From an uncultured Cohaesibacter sp. (GTDB lineage: Bacteria > Pseudomonadota > Alphaproteobacteria > Rhizobiales > Cohaesibacteraceae), in NCBI RefSeq assembly GCF_963662805.1, contig NZ_OY759863.1:248001-312000 (forward strand): a DNA stretch of 64,000 nucleotides, in the 5' to 3' direction. Positions 17,909 through 26,956 of the stretch are shown here, one piece after another (the first letter of the stretch is position 1; each line of letters opens with the position of its first letter). Below the pieces are notes generated by a model. The model was not told where the DNA came from and did not search any database. It saw only the letters and a list, made by a program, of their open reading frames with translations. Position numbers and translations under genes: made by a program.

Positions 17909-18793
17909 ATGATTACGGTTTTTGGATCCATAAATCTCGACATGGTGATCCGGGTAGCGGACTTTCCGCGCCCCGGTGAAACCATCCCCACAAAAGGCTT
18001 CGCCATGTCCGCTGGTGGCAAGGGTGCCAATCAGGCCCTTGCCGTTCGGCGCGCCGGAGGCCAGATACGCATGGTCGGCCTGACGGGGGCTGACAGCCAT
18101 GCCGATCTGGCGCTGGCACTGTTAAAGGAAGCGGGGGTTGATCTCACCTGCACCGGGGTTTGCGATGAAAGCACTGGCCTTGCCTTCATTCAGGTCGAGG
18201 ACAGCGGCGAGAATACCATTGCCATCGTCAAGGGCGCCAATGGCGAGGTTTCGGCGGAAACTGCCGAAAGAATGCTTGCAGATCTTTCCGCAGGAGACAT
18301 CCTGTTGCTGCAACAGGAAATTCCGCTTACCGCCATGGAACGAGCGATTGAAATCGCCAGCAGGACCGGAGCAAAAAGCGTGCTTAACACGGCCCCGTTT
18401 CAGACCGATTATATCTCCCTTGTCGATCGGGTGGATGTTGTCATCTCGAATGAAACGGAGTTTGATGCCCTGATGCCGGGCAGCAAGCCACGGCCCGAAA
18501 GAGCCAAGCAATTTGCGCAAGAAAGAAAACGCCTCCTGATCGTTACCCTTGGCGCCGACGGAGCCATGGTGGTCGAGCCGGGTTGTGAGGCTGTCATCGT
18601 CCCCTCACCGAAGCTGGAAACCGTTGTTGACACGACCGGTGCTGGCGACACCTTCTGCGGTTATTTCTGCAAGATGCTGGCCGATGGTGTCGATCCTGTC
18701 GCCGCAACTCGCAAGGCAGTCGCAGCCGCCAGTCTGGCCTGTTGCAAGAACGGAGCCCAACCTTCGATTCCACTAGCGTCCGATCTTGATTAG
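17909..18793 (+). CDS. rbsK: Ribokinase (PfkB family)
   Basis: A 294-residue kinase with the N-terminal FGSINLDMVIRVADFPRPGE, the substrate motif GGKGANQALA and the C-terminal DTTGAGDTFCGYF, all typical of ribokinase. It phosphorylates ribose, here most likely the ribose released by the upstream nucleoside hydrolase. ATG 17909 is preceded by AGGAAACAGGACAG. A second ribokinase-like gene lies at 20971-21897. Confidence 0.87.
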   Translation: MITVFGSINLDMVIRVADFPRPGETIPTKGFAMSAGGKGANQALAVRRAGGQIRMVGLTGADSHADLALALLKEAGVDLTCTGVCDESTGLAFIQVEDSGENTIAIVKGANGEVSAETAERMLADLSAGDILLLQQEIPLTAMERAIEIASRTGAKSVLNTAPFQTDYISLVDRVDVVISNETEFDALMPGSKPRPERAKQFAQERKRLLIVTLGADGAMVVEPGCEAVIVPSPKLETVVDTTGAGDTFCGYFCKMLADGVDPVAATRKAVAAASLACCKNGAQPSIPLASDLD

Positions 18794-18877
18794 AAACAAA
18801 TTACTAATGATCCCGTTGTTCCGACTTAGCGCGTATGGGATAAATTTGATTGATTTGACACGGGAGGATTTTGGCTC

Positions 18878-19198
18878 TTTGAATTGCCCCTAGAATTGTA
18901 GAGACCTTGGGGCTTCAAGTTTTTTGTCGCTCGTATTGGACAGGCGAGAGCATTCGGTTTGTAGCGTGTTTGCGTTTTGGATTGTAGACATTTCGATGTA
19001 GCCGAAGATGTCCTGTCAGGCATCAGCCCTTGTTTTGTAAACTCATCGCCGGATGCGTTCCCTCTTGAGCAAATTGGAAAAACTTTCTGCAACAGCATTG
19101 TCATGGCAATTGCCACGCCTGCTCATGCTGTGCTCAAGATTGTGCTGGTGTAGGAATGCTGCCCAATCAATGCTTGTGAATTGAGAGCCTTGATCCAT
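18878..19198 (-). mobile_element. Decayed IS3-family fragment (transposase 3' end)
   Basis: This stretch matches the last third of the intact element at 47789-49017 on the opposite strand, including the terminal inverted repeat at 18878-18908 (TTTGAATTGCCCCTAGAATT...). Reading the minus strand gives the transposase C-terminus (DQGSQFTSIDWAAF, RRGNCHDNAVAESF), but a TGA replaces an arginine codon after the RERIRR segment and several small indels follow. The left two thirds are absent. It is a dead relic, not a gene. Confidence 0.88.
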
Positions 19199-19340
19199 TG
19201 ACCGGCAGGCAAGCGAAGCGCCGCCGAGAGGTGAAATGGATCAGGACCTTATTTTGGGGTTGCGACGCCAGATCGCCATCAGCAGAGATCTCAGCACAAC
19301 ATCCGTCGTCTGGCGTTGGCGATTATGAGGATCTTCCGCC
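19199..19340. other. Intergenic region between IS relic and LacI site
   Basis: No gene or structured element is seen here; it joins the broken end of the IS fragment to the promoter region of the RbsD/FucU-like gene. Confidence 0.3.
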
Positions 19341-19354
19341 ATGAAACGTTTCAT
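19341..19354. promoter_or_regulatory. LacI-type operator ATGAAACGTTTCAT
   Basis: A perfect 14-bp palindrome with a central CG, of the LacI/GalR class, 76 bases before the RbsD/FucU-like gene. The same 14 bases occur at 25549-25562 before the importer operon. The nearby LacI gene at 19892 is the likely binder. Confidence 0.75.
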
Positions 19355-19430
19355 TTATTGTATCTCCGATGCGCCAGATTTGCTATAAACAGGCCCAGTT
19401 TTTATTGATCTGGTTGCAGGAGGAAAGCAC

Positions 19431-19895
19431 ATGCTAAAAGGGATCGATCACCGGCTAAACAGTGAGCTTCTGGGAGCGTTGAGGGCCATGGGACATGGAG
19501 ATACGATTGTTCTTGTCGACAGAAATTTCCCCTCATTCTCCGTGGCAAAGAATACCATCCATGGCACTCCCCTGTTCATGGAAAACCTCTCTGCTGCTGT
19601 TGTCGCCAAAGCCATCCTCTCTGTCATGCCTCTTGACAATTTTGTTGAGGATTATGCCGTCGCCATGGAAGTGGTGGGTGCACCCGATGAAACGCCAGAC
19701 GTTCAGAAAGAGGTGGAAGCCGTGCTGAAAGCTGCGGAGGGATCAGACAAGGCGCTGTCAAAAGTCGAGCGCTTCTCGTTCTATGAGGCAGCCAAGAATG
19801 CCTATGCAATTGTCCAGACCGGCGAAACGCGTTTTTATGGCTGCTTCATCTTCAAGAAAGGCGTGATTGCGCCGGATCAGGTATTCGAAGCTTAA
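19431..19895 (+). CDS. RbsD/FucU family sugar mutarotase
   Basis: A 154-residue RbsD/FucU-fold protein. The conserved start GIDHRLNSELLGALRAMGHG followed by DTIVLVDRNFP resembles FucU and RbsD, which interconvert ring forms or anomers of sugars such as fucose and ribose before kinase action. Preceded by AGGAGGAAAG and by a LacI operator. It converges with the LacI gene, the two overlapping by four bases. With a ribokinase and a Rbs-type importer nearby, ribose or a related sugar is plausible; length and sequence are nearer FucU than E. coli RbsD. Confidence 0.85.
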   Translation: MLKGIDHRLNSELLGALRAMGHGDTIVLVDRNFPSFSVAKNTIHGTPLFMENLSAAVVAKAILSVMPLDNFVEDYAVAMEVVGAPDETPDVQKEVEAVLKAAEGSDKALSKVERFSFYEAAKNAYAIVQTGETRFYGCFIFKKGVIAPDQVFEA

Positions 19896-20911
19896 GTGTT
19901 TGAGCTGGGCGCTGGTGCTGTGGACGTCCGCACGATCAACTTGCAACTGACGTCCAGCTCCTGTTCATCCAGAGCAAGATCAAACACGCGCCGCACGGCC
20001 ATAGTCGCCATTGCTTCAATTGGTTGGCGAATAGTGGTCAGTCTTGGAACGATGATATTTGCCAATGAAATATCATCAAACCCGACAATCGACAGTTCAC
20101 TGGGAACCGTCACACCGATATCGCGCGCTTCCCTGAGAGCTCCGATCGCTTGCTGATCACTGGCCGCAACTATCGCTGTCGGCCTATCTTTGCTATCACC
20201 GCTGAGTACTTCGCGGGCCACCCTTTCCCCTGTTTCGTAGTCAAAAAGGCCGGATCTGATTTCCAGCCTGAAAGACGGGTCATCACGGCAAAGTTCGGTG
20301 ATCCGGTTTTTAAACCCCCTCTGACGAAGCTCCGAAACCAGAGTCCCTTCGGGTCCCGAGATATAAACGATGTTCCGGTGACCCAACTCAAATACATGAT
20401 CCGCAGCCAGGGACGCGCCGGATTCCTGATCAGCAAAGACGCCGTCGGATTCACTTTTGATTGGTCGGTCAATCGTGATGATCGGCACATGGTCCGGCTT
20501 TTTAAAGACCCGTTCGTCCGCTGCAGGAATAACAATGATGCCTGTCGGAGAACGATCCAGAATTGCATGAACCTGTCGGGCTTCTTTTTTGGGATCATCA
20601 AAAGAACTGGCAAGAATAACAGCCAGCCCATGCCTGGAGGCTTCCAGTTCTATCTCTTTGGCCAGTTGGGCAAAGAATGGGTTGGTAATATCCGGCAGGA
20701 CCAAGCCAAGAACCTGATCCTTGTTCGCCCGTAGGGCACGCGCCGCCAAGTTAGGCTTATAGCCCAAGGCCTTGATTGATTGGTTTACCCGAATGAGAAG
20801 CGGTTGTTTCACTGTCTCGTTCTTTGCGAGAACACGAGAGACTGTGCCGACCGAAACTTTGGCGTGTTTCGCAACATCTCGAATTGTGACGTTCTTTTTT
20901 CGTTCAGCCAT
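19892..20911 (-). CDS. LacI family transcriptional regulator of the Rbs-type cluster
   Basis: A 339-residue LacI/GalR repressor with the DNA-binding start VTIRDVAKHAKVSVGTVSRV, hinge LGYKPNLAARAL and a full effector domain. It lies 59 bases downstream of the ribokinase gene on the same strand, so it may be the last gene of the importer operon or have its own promoter. Two copies of ATGAAACGTTTCAT, before the mutarotase gene and before the binding-protein gene, define its likely regulon. Confidence 0.9.
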   Translation of the reverse strand: MAERKKNVTIRDVAKHAKVSVGTVSRVLAKNETVKQPLLIRVNQSIKALGYKPNLAARALRANKDQVLGLVLPDITNPFFAQLAKEIELEASRHGLAVILASSFDDPKKEARQVHAILDRSPTGIIVIPAADERVFKKPDHVPIITIDRPIKSESDGVFADQESGASLAADHVFELGHRNIVYISGPEGTLVSELRQRGFKNRITELCRDDPSFRLEIRSGLFDYETGERVAREVLSGDSKDRPTAIVAASDQQAIGALREARDIGVTVPSELSIVGFDDISLANIIVPRLTTIRQPIEAMATMAVRRVFDLALDEQELDVSCKLIVRTSTAPAPSSNT

Positions 20912-20970
20912 GGGGTCACTAACAATCGACTTTGTCGTGCAAGATCGTTCTTACACTATGGAAACTACTA

Positions 20971-21897
20971 TCAGCCACTTTTTTCGATGAATTCCCTGAC
21001 TTGGTCTAGCGACGGAAGGGAGCTCACAGCCCCTTGTCGTGTCGTCGACAAGGACGCGGCATGAGAGGCAAACCGGATGGCCTTCTCATAGCCGATCCCT
21101 TCGGACAGCGCAAAGGCAAAGGAGCCGTTGAAACAGTCGCCTGCCCCAACGGTATCAATCGCGTCCACTTTCGGACACGCCATTTGTCCTGCCCGTCCCT
21201 CCAGATGCCAGGCGACACCCAAATTGCCCATGGTCACGATCGCTCCAATCCTGCAAAGCTGTGCCAGATCTCTGGCCGCAGTGGCCGCCTCTTCCAATGT
21301 TCTGACAGGACTGTTCAGGATTGCTCCTGCTTCCCCCCCATTGGGCGTAAGAATATCGAAAGCAGCAAGCACCTCCCTGCCCCACGCAGGACTTGGCGCG
21401 GGTGCGGGATCCATAATCGAAATCGTTCCGGCGGCGTTTGCGACCTTGGCTGCAGCCACGGAGGCCTCGATTGGAACCTCGTTTTGAAGCAGCAGAAGAC
21501 CAGCCTGCTGAATTGGATCGGATCGGCTTGCGATGTCGCGCGGATCCAGCGCCCCATTGGCGCCCGCTGCAATGCGGATGATGTTGTCACTTTCTGGGCC
21601 AACGTCAATGAACGCCATGCCGGTCGAATGATCATCCTTGACGACAATGGCAATCTGAACACCGATCTCTTCCAGCGTTGTGATGCATCCCCGCCCGAAC
21701 TCGTCATCGCCGATGGCCCCTATCATCGTAACCGATCCACCAAGCTTGGCAGCAGCGCTGCATTGATTTGCACCTTTGCCGCCAATCCCTATCCTGGTTT
21801 CGCGTGTCTTGATCGTCTCCCCTATCTGAGGCCAGTGGTCCAGATAGGCCGTCAGATCAAGGTTCACACTGCCGACAACGGCGATTGATTTTGTCAT
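20971..21897 (-). CDS. rbsK: Ribokinase-like PfkB kinase
   Basis: A 308-residue ribokinase-type kinase with VVGSVNLDLTAYLDHWPQIGE, the substrate motif GIGGKGANQCSAAAKLGG and catalytic DTVGAGDCFNGSFAFAL. It lies 39 bases after the permease gene and belongs to the Rbs-type import operon. It would phosphorylate the imported pentose or related sugar. It differs clearly from the ribokinase at 17909, so the two serve separate regulons. Confidence 0.87.
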   Translation of the reverse strand: MTKSIAVVGSVNLDLTAYLDHWPQIGETIKTRETRIGIGGKGANQCSAAAKLGGSVTMIGAIGDDEFGRGCITTLEEIGVQIAIVVKDDHSTGMAFIDVGPESDNIIRIAAGANGALDPRDIASRSDPIQQAGLLLLQNEVPIEASVAAAKVANAAGTISIMDPAPAPSPAWGREVLAAFDILTPNGGEAGAILNSPVRTLEEAATAARDLAQLCRIGAIVTMGNLGVAWHLEGRAGQMACPKVDAIDTVGAGDCFNGSFAFALSEGIGYEKAIRFASHAASLSTTRQGAVSSLPSLDQVREFIEKSG

Positions 21898-21936
21898 TGC
21901 GATCCTCGCAGACTTGAACAGGCGATTGCCACAGTC

Positions 21937-22911
21937 CTATCCGGCAAACTTGGCCCGGTAGTAGTCCAGTACAACAGCGACAATGATGACAACGCCGGTG
22001 ATCATCTGGCGCATGAAATCATTCAGGCCAAACAGAATGAGACCGTTGGCAAGAACACCGATGATAAAGGCGCCCAGCAAGGTTCCAATCACCGAGCCTC
22101 GCCCACCGAACAAGCTGGTCCCCCCGATAATCACAGCAGCAATGGCATTCAACTCGAAACCGATCCCAGCAATCGGGCTGGAGATGTTTAGGCGGGCCAT
22201 ATAGATGATCGCAGCAACGCCTGCGCACAGACCACAGATGACAAAGGCTGCGACCTTGTACCAAAACACCGAATGGCCTGCGAGCCGGACGGCCTCCTCA
22301 TTGCTGCCGATGCCATAGATCAAGCGCCCGAACACGGTCTTGTTCAACACGAACCAAGCCAGAAGAACCAGCAGCATCGCCAGCATGAAAACCACTGGGA
22401 TGCCATAGACCTGAGCGGATCCGAACTCCTCAAATGCAAAGGGGAAAGAAAAGATCGTCCTAGCTTCGGAGATATGAAGAGCAGCACCTCGAGCAATGTT
22501 GAGCATACCAAGCGATATGATGAAGGAAGGCAGTCCCCAGTAGGCACTGATGACACCGTTAAGCATGCCGCAAACCACGCCGGCAAGCACTGCTGCCGCA
22601 GCGGCAAATGCGATTGCTTCGCCCGGTCCGATGCCCGCCGTCGTAATCGCCTTGCCCGCAACAACGGCCGCCAGCGCCATGACTGATCCCACAGACAGAT
22701 CAATGCCGCCGATCAGGATCACAAAGGTCATGCCCACGGCGAGCACCAGATTGATTGTGATCTGAGTCAGGATGTTGGTGATGTTGTTTGGCGTCAGGAA
22801 ATGCTCTGTCGTTGTCGCAAAAAAGATGACAAGTCCCAGCAGAGCCAAGCCGATTCCAGCCTGATTAATGACGTCCTTCAAAGTCCATTTCTGTTTTGCC
22901 ACTTCACTCAT
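21937..22911 (-). CDS. RbsC-type sugar ABC transporter permease
   Basis: About 324 residues with multiple predicted membrane helices and the RbsC signature LVLAVGMTFVILIGGIDLSVGSVMAL. ATG 22911 (MSEVAKQKW) is used; it overlaps the ATPase stop by 8 bases, and the longer open frame would run far into the ATPase gene. It forms the homodimeric channel of a CUT2-family importer. Confidence 0.9.
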   Translation of the reverse strand: MSEVAKQKWTLKDVINQAGIGLALLGLVIFFATTTEHFLTPNNITNILTQITINLVLAVGMTFVILIGGIDLSVGSVMALAAVVAGKAITTAGIGPGEAIAFAAAAAVLAGVVCGMLNGVISAYWGLPSFIISLGMLNIARGAALHISEARTIFSFPFAFEEFGSAQVYGIPVVFMLAMLLVLLAWFVLNKTVFGRLIYGIGSNEEAVRLAGHSVFWYKVAAFVICGLCAGVAAIIYMARLNISSPIAGIGFELNAIAAVIIGGTSLFGGRGSVIGTLLGAFIIGVLANGLILFGLNDFMRQMITGVVIIVAVVLDYYRAKFAG

Positions 22912-24466
22912 ATTTGTTCTCTTCCCGTGGTCCCGTGTCCTGCTGGTAGGCAAGCTGGAGAATTTTCTCTTCGCTGAAGTCTGCTCGCTGCAGGCTTCCT
23001 TGAATCTGATGATTTGAAAGGACCAAAACGCGGTCACACAGACGCATCAATTCAGGCATTTCAGAGGAAACAACCAACATCGCGACACCACTTTCTGCCA
23101 GATCCCGCAAGATCGAATAGATCTCCGCTTTCGCTCCCACATCGACGCCGCGCGTCGGTTCATCCAGCATGAGAACCGATGGGCGTGTGGCGAGCCACTT
23201 GGCCAGCACGACCTTTTGCTGGTTGCCGCCGGACAGGCTGGACGCAGCATCTGAAATAGTCCCATATTTGAGATGAAGCTTGTTTCCGCCCTCAACGGCC
23301 AGATCTTTCTCTTTTGCGGCCGACAGAATGCCGCCATGAGAGACCTTCTCCATATTCGGGTAGGCAATGTTGGCCGAGATGGACATGGAGAGGATCAATC
23401 CCTCGTCTTTCCGATCTTCCGTCACAAACCCAATGCCCGCCTTGATGGCATCGGACGGCCCCTTGATGACGACATCTTTGCCATTTCGCTGGAGCGTTCC
23501 GGACACGACCTCGTTGACACCAAAAATGCCGCGCAGGATTTCGGTCCGGCCCGAGCCGACCAATCCGGCGATCCCGACAATCTCGCCATACCGCAGATCA
23601 AACGAGACCCCTTCTTCATGCGGGCAATCGGCCACGCGCAGATTTTGGAGGCTGAGAGCGACCTCACCCTTTTCCGGTCGCTCATCATTCAGATCAACCG
23701 TGTCAGACAGACTACGGCCCACCATGTGGCGCACGACCTGCTCCGGTGTCGTGTCGGATATTTTCTCCGAAATGACCGTTTTGCCATTTCGAAAAATCGT
23801 CACCCGATCGCAAATCTCAAACACTTCATTGAGATGATGGGTCACGAACACGACGGTGACGCCATCCTTTTTGATCTCTTCAACGATCCGAAACAGCCTC
23901 TCTGTTTCCCGCTCGGTCAACGTTGCTGTTGGTTCGTCCAAAATCAGAATTTCACTGTCGGATTGCAGGGCTCGGGCGATCTCGACCAACTGCCTATGCG
24001 CAACACCAAGGCTATCCACCGTGGTGCGCACACTCACGTCGGTCAACCCGATTGCATCAAGAGCGATGCGGGCGCGATGCTCCATTTCCTTGCGATCAAG
24101 AAGCCCCAGTCTGGTTCTCGGGAATGATTCAATCGCGATGTTTTCGGCGACACTGAGGTGATTGAGCAGATTGAATTCCTGATGAACAACCTGAACGCCG
24201 TGGACTTTTGCTTCGTTGGGTGTGACTGGCTTGTAGGGGTTTCCCTTGAGAAGGATGTCACCCTCTTCAAACCCGTATACGCCGGTCAGGACCTTGATAA
24301 GCGTGGATTTTCCGGCCCCGTTTTCTCCGACCAGCGCGTGGACTTCTCCCTGCTCGAGGGAAAAATCGACGCCATCCAGAGCCTTCACGCCACCAAAGAA
24401 CTTCTTGAGACCAGAGACGCTCAATATCTGACGCACATCACCTGAAGAATGAGAGGAAACTGCCAT
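22904..24466 (-). CDS. RbsA-type sugar ABC transporter ATP-binding protein
   Basis: A 520-residue CUT2 ATPase with two ABC domains. The first has Walker A GENGAGKST and Walker B ILDEPTATLT; the second has the degenerate P-loop GLVGSGRTE, signature LSGGNQQKVVLAKWL and LMLDEPTRGVDVGA, the usual RbsA arrangement. It lies between the binding protein and the permease in the operon. Confidence 0.93.
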   Translation of the reverse strand: MAVSSHSSGDVRQILSVSGLKKFFGGVKALDGVDFSLEQGEVHALVGENGAGKSTLIKVLTGVYGFEEGDILLKGNPYKPVTPNEAKVHGVQVVHQEFNLLNHLSVAENIAIESFPRTRLGLLDRKEMEHRARIALDAIGLTDVSVRTTVDSLGVAHRQLVEIARALQSDSEILILDEPTATLTERETERLFRIVEEIKKDGVTVVFVTHHLNEVFEICDRVTIFRNGKTVISEKISDTTPEQVVRHMVGRSLSDTVDLNDERPEKGEVALSLQNLRVADCPHEEGVSFDLRYGEIVGIAGLVGSGRTEILRGIFGVNEVVSGTLQRNGKDVVIKGPSDAIKAGIGFVTEDRKDEGLILSMSISANIAYPNMEKVSHGGILSAAKEKDLAVEGGNKLHLKYGTISDAASSLSGGNQQKVVLAKWLATRPSVLMLDEPTRGVDVGAKAEIYSILRDLAESGVAMLVVSSEMPELMRLCDRVLVLSNHQIQGSLQRADFSEEKILQLAYQQDTGPREENKYE

Positions 24467-24493
24467 TTGAAATTGCTTTCTCAGAGCGAATTA

Positions 24494-24520
24494 CCCGGCC
24501 CTCGACTCACGAAGGCCGGG
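24494..24520 (-). promoter_or_regulatory. Intercistronic hairpin after binding-protein gene
   Basis: CCCGGCC and GGCCGGG pair around a 13-base loop in the 67-base gap between the binding-protein stop (24534) and the ATPase start (24466). No T-tract follows on the minus strand, so it is more likely an mRNA-stabilising or partial attenuation structure, which is common after abundantly made binding proteins. Confidence 0.55.
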
Positions 24521-24533
24521 CGTTTCTCTTCAC

Positions 24534-25454
24534 TTATTTTTTGGTGACAAGCTCGATGGGGGTTTTGACCCAACCTTTGAGCTCTTTGCCGGTTTTCGCA
24601 ACTTCAAGAGCAAGATCGATCGAGTTTGCAGCCATGTCGGTGCCGAACTGATCAACGGTGGCATAGAGCCGTCCGTCTTCGATCATCGGTGCGACGGCCG
24701 GAATGTTGTCGAAGCCGACAACAACGATGTCATCACGACCAGCAGATTCAAGCGCACGAACAACGCCGATAGCCATAGAATCGTTGGCAGCCATCACGCC
24801 CTGAATATCCGGATGAGCCGTCAACATGGTGGAGAAGACGGTATTGGCTTCTTCGGTTTCCCAGTGGGCTGTGCGGCTGTCAAGCAGATCCAGTTCAAAT
24901 TCCTTGACAGATGCTTCAAAGCCAAGGCGACGTTCGGTTGCATTGTCTGCACCCGGATTGCCTTCGATGATGACGACTTTGGCCCCTTTGCCAATTTTCT
25001 TGGCCAAGGCATCGCCGGCGAGCTTGGCACCGCCCCGGTTGTCAGGGCCAACAAAGGCCAGTTCCAGACCCTGTTGCTTTTTCGCTTCCGCATCCAGAGC
25101 CACATCGAAGTTGACAACGACAATACCCGCCGCAATCGCTTTCTTCACCGGCCGGACCATTGCTTTGGAATCCGCCGGAGCAAGCACGATTGCATCAACG
25201 CCTTGGGTAATGAAGTTTTCAACGGCATTGATTTGAGATTCGAAGTCGGTCTCATTCTTCATGCCAACCGCTTTGAGCACGTAGTCGCCGCGCTTTTGCT
25301 CGTGTGCTTTCGCACCTTCCATCATGTTCTGGAAAAACTCGTTTGCCAGAGACTTCATCACCAGCCCGACGACTGGCTTGTCATCCGCAAAAGCAGAGCC
25401 GGTCATAATCAAGCCGCCCAATGCAGCAGCAGCAATCGTCTTCAGAATTGTCAT
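24534..25454 (-). CDS. RbsB-type sugar-binding protein
   Basis: A 306-residue periplasmic binding protein (peripla_BP_4 family) with signal peptide to about AFA-DDKP and the repeated LacI-like fold (GLVMKSLANEFFQNMMEGAK, GVDAIVLAPADSKAM, VVGFDNIPAVAPMI). GGAGG precedes ATG 25454. First gene of the binding protein-ATPase-permease-ribokinase operon, with two LacI-type sites upstream. The ligand is probably a pentose, polyol or related sugar. Confidence 0.9.
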   Translation of the reverse strand: MTILKTIAAAALGGLIMTGSAFADDKPVVGLVMKSLANEFFQNMMEGAKAHEQKRGDYVLKAVGMKNETDFESQINAVENFITQGVDAIVLAPADSKAMVRPVKKAIAAGIVVVNFDVALDAEAKKQQGLELAFVGPDNRGGAKLAGDALAKKIGKGAKVVIIEGNPGADNATERRLGFEASVKEFELDLLDSRTAHWETEEANTVFSTMLTAHPDIQGVMAANDSMAIGVVRALESAGRDDIVVVGFDNIPAVAPMIEDGRLYATVDQFGTDMAANSIDLALEVAKTGKELKGWVKTPIELVTKK

Positions 25455-25548
25455 AATATCCTCCCTTTATGACTTCGCAGGATTTAGTCCGCACTCCAAT
25501 TGGACTAACCGCTCCAGAAACCTTAGCAGATGAAAAGAATCCGTCAAT

Positions 25549-25580
25549 ATGAAACGTTTCATTTTTTTAAATCGTTTCAT
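25549..25580. promoter_or_regulatory. Tandem LacI-type operators upstream of Rbs-type operon
   Basis: A perfect ATGAAACGTTTCAT at 25549-25562 is followed 18 bases on by TTAAATCGTTTCAT at 25567-25580, which keeps 11 of 14 positions. They lie about 95-125 bases upstream of the binding-protein start. The perfect copy is identical to 19341-19354. Confidence 0.72.
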
Positions 25581-25952
25581 TTATCGCGTGATTTCAAAGG
25601 TCAACTTGTCGATAGTGTTGCTTCGTGCCGGGTATGTTCTCAATAACCTTAGGCAGGAATCTGCCCGGTGGTTGCCGATTTCAAGTGCCTCATGAAACGG
25701 GACTGGTTAGGCCTCAGAGGTCCAAATGGAGCCAGAGATGAACTCTAATCGCAGCAACCCATTCCTTGACGTTCGCAAGGCGTTGGAATGCTTAACGCAT
25801 GATCTTAATTGTGCCCTTCCTTGGGTTTGACTGGCCTCCCGGGGTTACACGAATGGAGACGCCGGTTGCGTTGTGGGGATACCCTGTCATTCGTCTCCGC
25901 AAACGCCTTTTATCTCACTCTCCCAAGAGCGCTTCTAGAGCGCCCCTGCCTA
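25581..25952. other. Intergenic region without recognisable gene
   Basis: No supported gene is seen. A short GGCAG...CTGCC inverted repeat near 25651-25664 is the only structure noticed. The region separates the Rbs-type promoter from the 3' end of the hydrolase gene. Confidence 0.3.
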
Positions 25953-26897
25953 CTACGATTGCTTATCAACCAGTTGAGCCAAGGATGGTGCGTCTTCCTC
26001 CAGAGCTTGTCGGGCTTTCTGCCATGCATCTGTTGCAGCGGAGAGCTTGTGCTGTAGCCATGCAAGCGTCAGACGTCGCGTTGCTTCGAGCGCATCGGGG
26101 TCTTCCACTTCCGTTTCTTTGGCATCATACCCTGCTATACCTCCCAGACCATGTCCTGCACCTGCAATCGTAAGCAAAGCTTCTGCCCCAGGGGCGTCAT
26201 GAAACGCATCGGCATGCCATTCCGGCCCTCGCGTCGTGAAATGAGGATCGTCTTCAGCACCAACGACGACCAGCGTGGGCGTTTCAATATGGCTGAAGTC
26301 AACGTCAAAGAAGGGAAAGCGTTCGGCGCTTTCTGGTGTCAGATCGCTCCCGCCTCGTCCCGGAGCAGTCAGCAGAATCCCGGCAGAGATCCGTGGATCG
26401 AAGAAACTCTCGCCATTCAGCCGCGCGCCAAGCAGGAGCCCACAGGTAAACCCACCAAAGGAGTGCCCGACGACCGCGATGCGGGTGTGGTCCAGACGGT
26501 TCTCGACTGCGCCGGCTTGCCGCTCGACTTCATCCAGCTGATCGAGGATCGCCCGCATCTCCGTGACCCGCTCACGCCAGAAGAATGGCGCTTCGGGGTA
26601 TTGAGGATCGAGACCGGCAACACGGGAGCTTGCATGGGTCGGCTGGACGACGGTCATCCCCCGTTCTGCCCAAAATTGGGCAAGAGGAGCATAACCGTCC
26701 TTGGATGGGATATAGTTGGACGGACCAAATCCATGAGAGAGCACAACGATTGGCAAGTTCCGGCCATGGACCGGGGCGGTCAGGCGAAGCTCCAGTGGCG
26801 GGCGGCCCGGCATGGGAAGCAGAATTGGTGTGTAGGCCACCGTCATCGATGGCTCAGGGGCAGGCAACGCGCGGGCCAGATTGATAAGTCTGTTCAT
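25953..26897 (-). CDS. Alpha/beta hydrolase (PAF-acetylhydrolase/dienelactone hydrolase-like)
   Basis: About 314 residues with oxyanion-region motif IVVLSHGFGPSN and nucleophile elbow GHSFGG; a later AEDDPHF and AGAGHGLGG supply candidate acid and histidine. The family hydrolyses esters or lactones; the substrate is unknown. No clear secretion signal is seen. ATG 26897 is chosen because AAGGAGAGG lies 6-7 bases before it. It diverges from an AraC-type regulator 59 bases away, which probably controls it. Confidence 0.85.
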   Translation of the reverse strand: MNRLINLARALPAPEPSMTVAYTPILLPMPGRPPLELRLTAPVHGRNLPIVVLSHGFGPSNYIPSKDGYAPLAQFWAERGMTVVQPTHASSRVAGLDPQYPEAPFFWRERVTEMRAILDQLDEVERQAGAVENRLDHTRIAVVGHSFGGFTCGLLLGARLNGESFFDPRISAGILLTAPGRGGSDLTPESAERFPFFDVDFSHIETPTLVVVGAEDDPHFTTRGPEWHADAFHDAPGAEALLTIAGAGHGLGGIAGYDAKETEVEDPDALEATRRLTLAWLQHKLSAATDAWQKARQALEEDAPSLAQLVDKQS

Positions 26898-26956
26898 GTT
26901 CAAACCTCTCCTTGTTGTTTGCAAGAGAGAGATAGACGTCGAAGTCAGGATGTTCT

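Noticed and set aside
23273..24127. 284-codon frame antisense to the RbsA-type ATPase
   Set aside because: Shadow of a complete two-domain ATPase.
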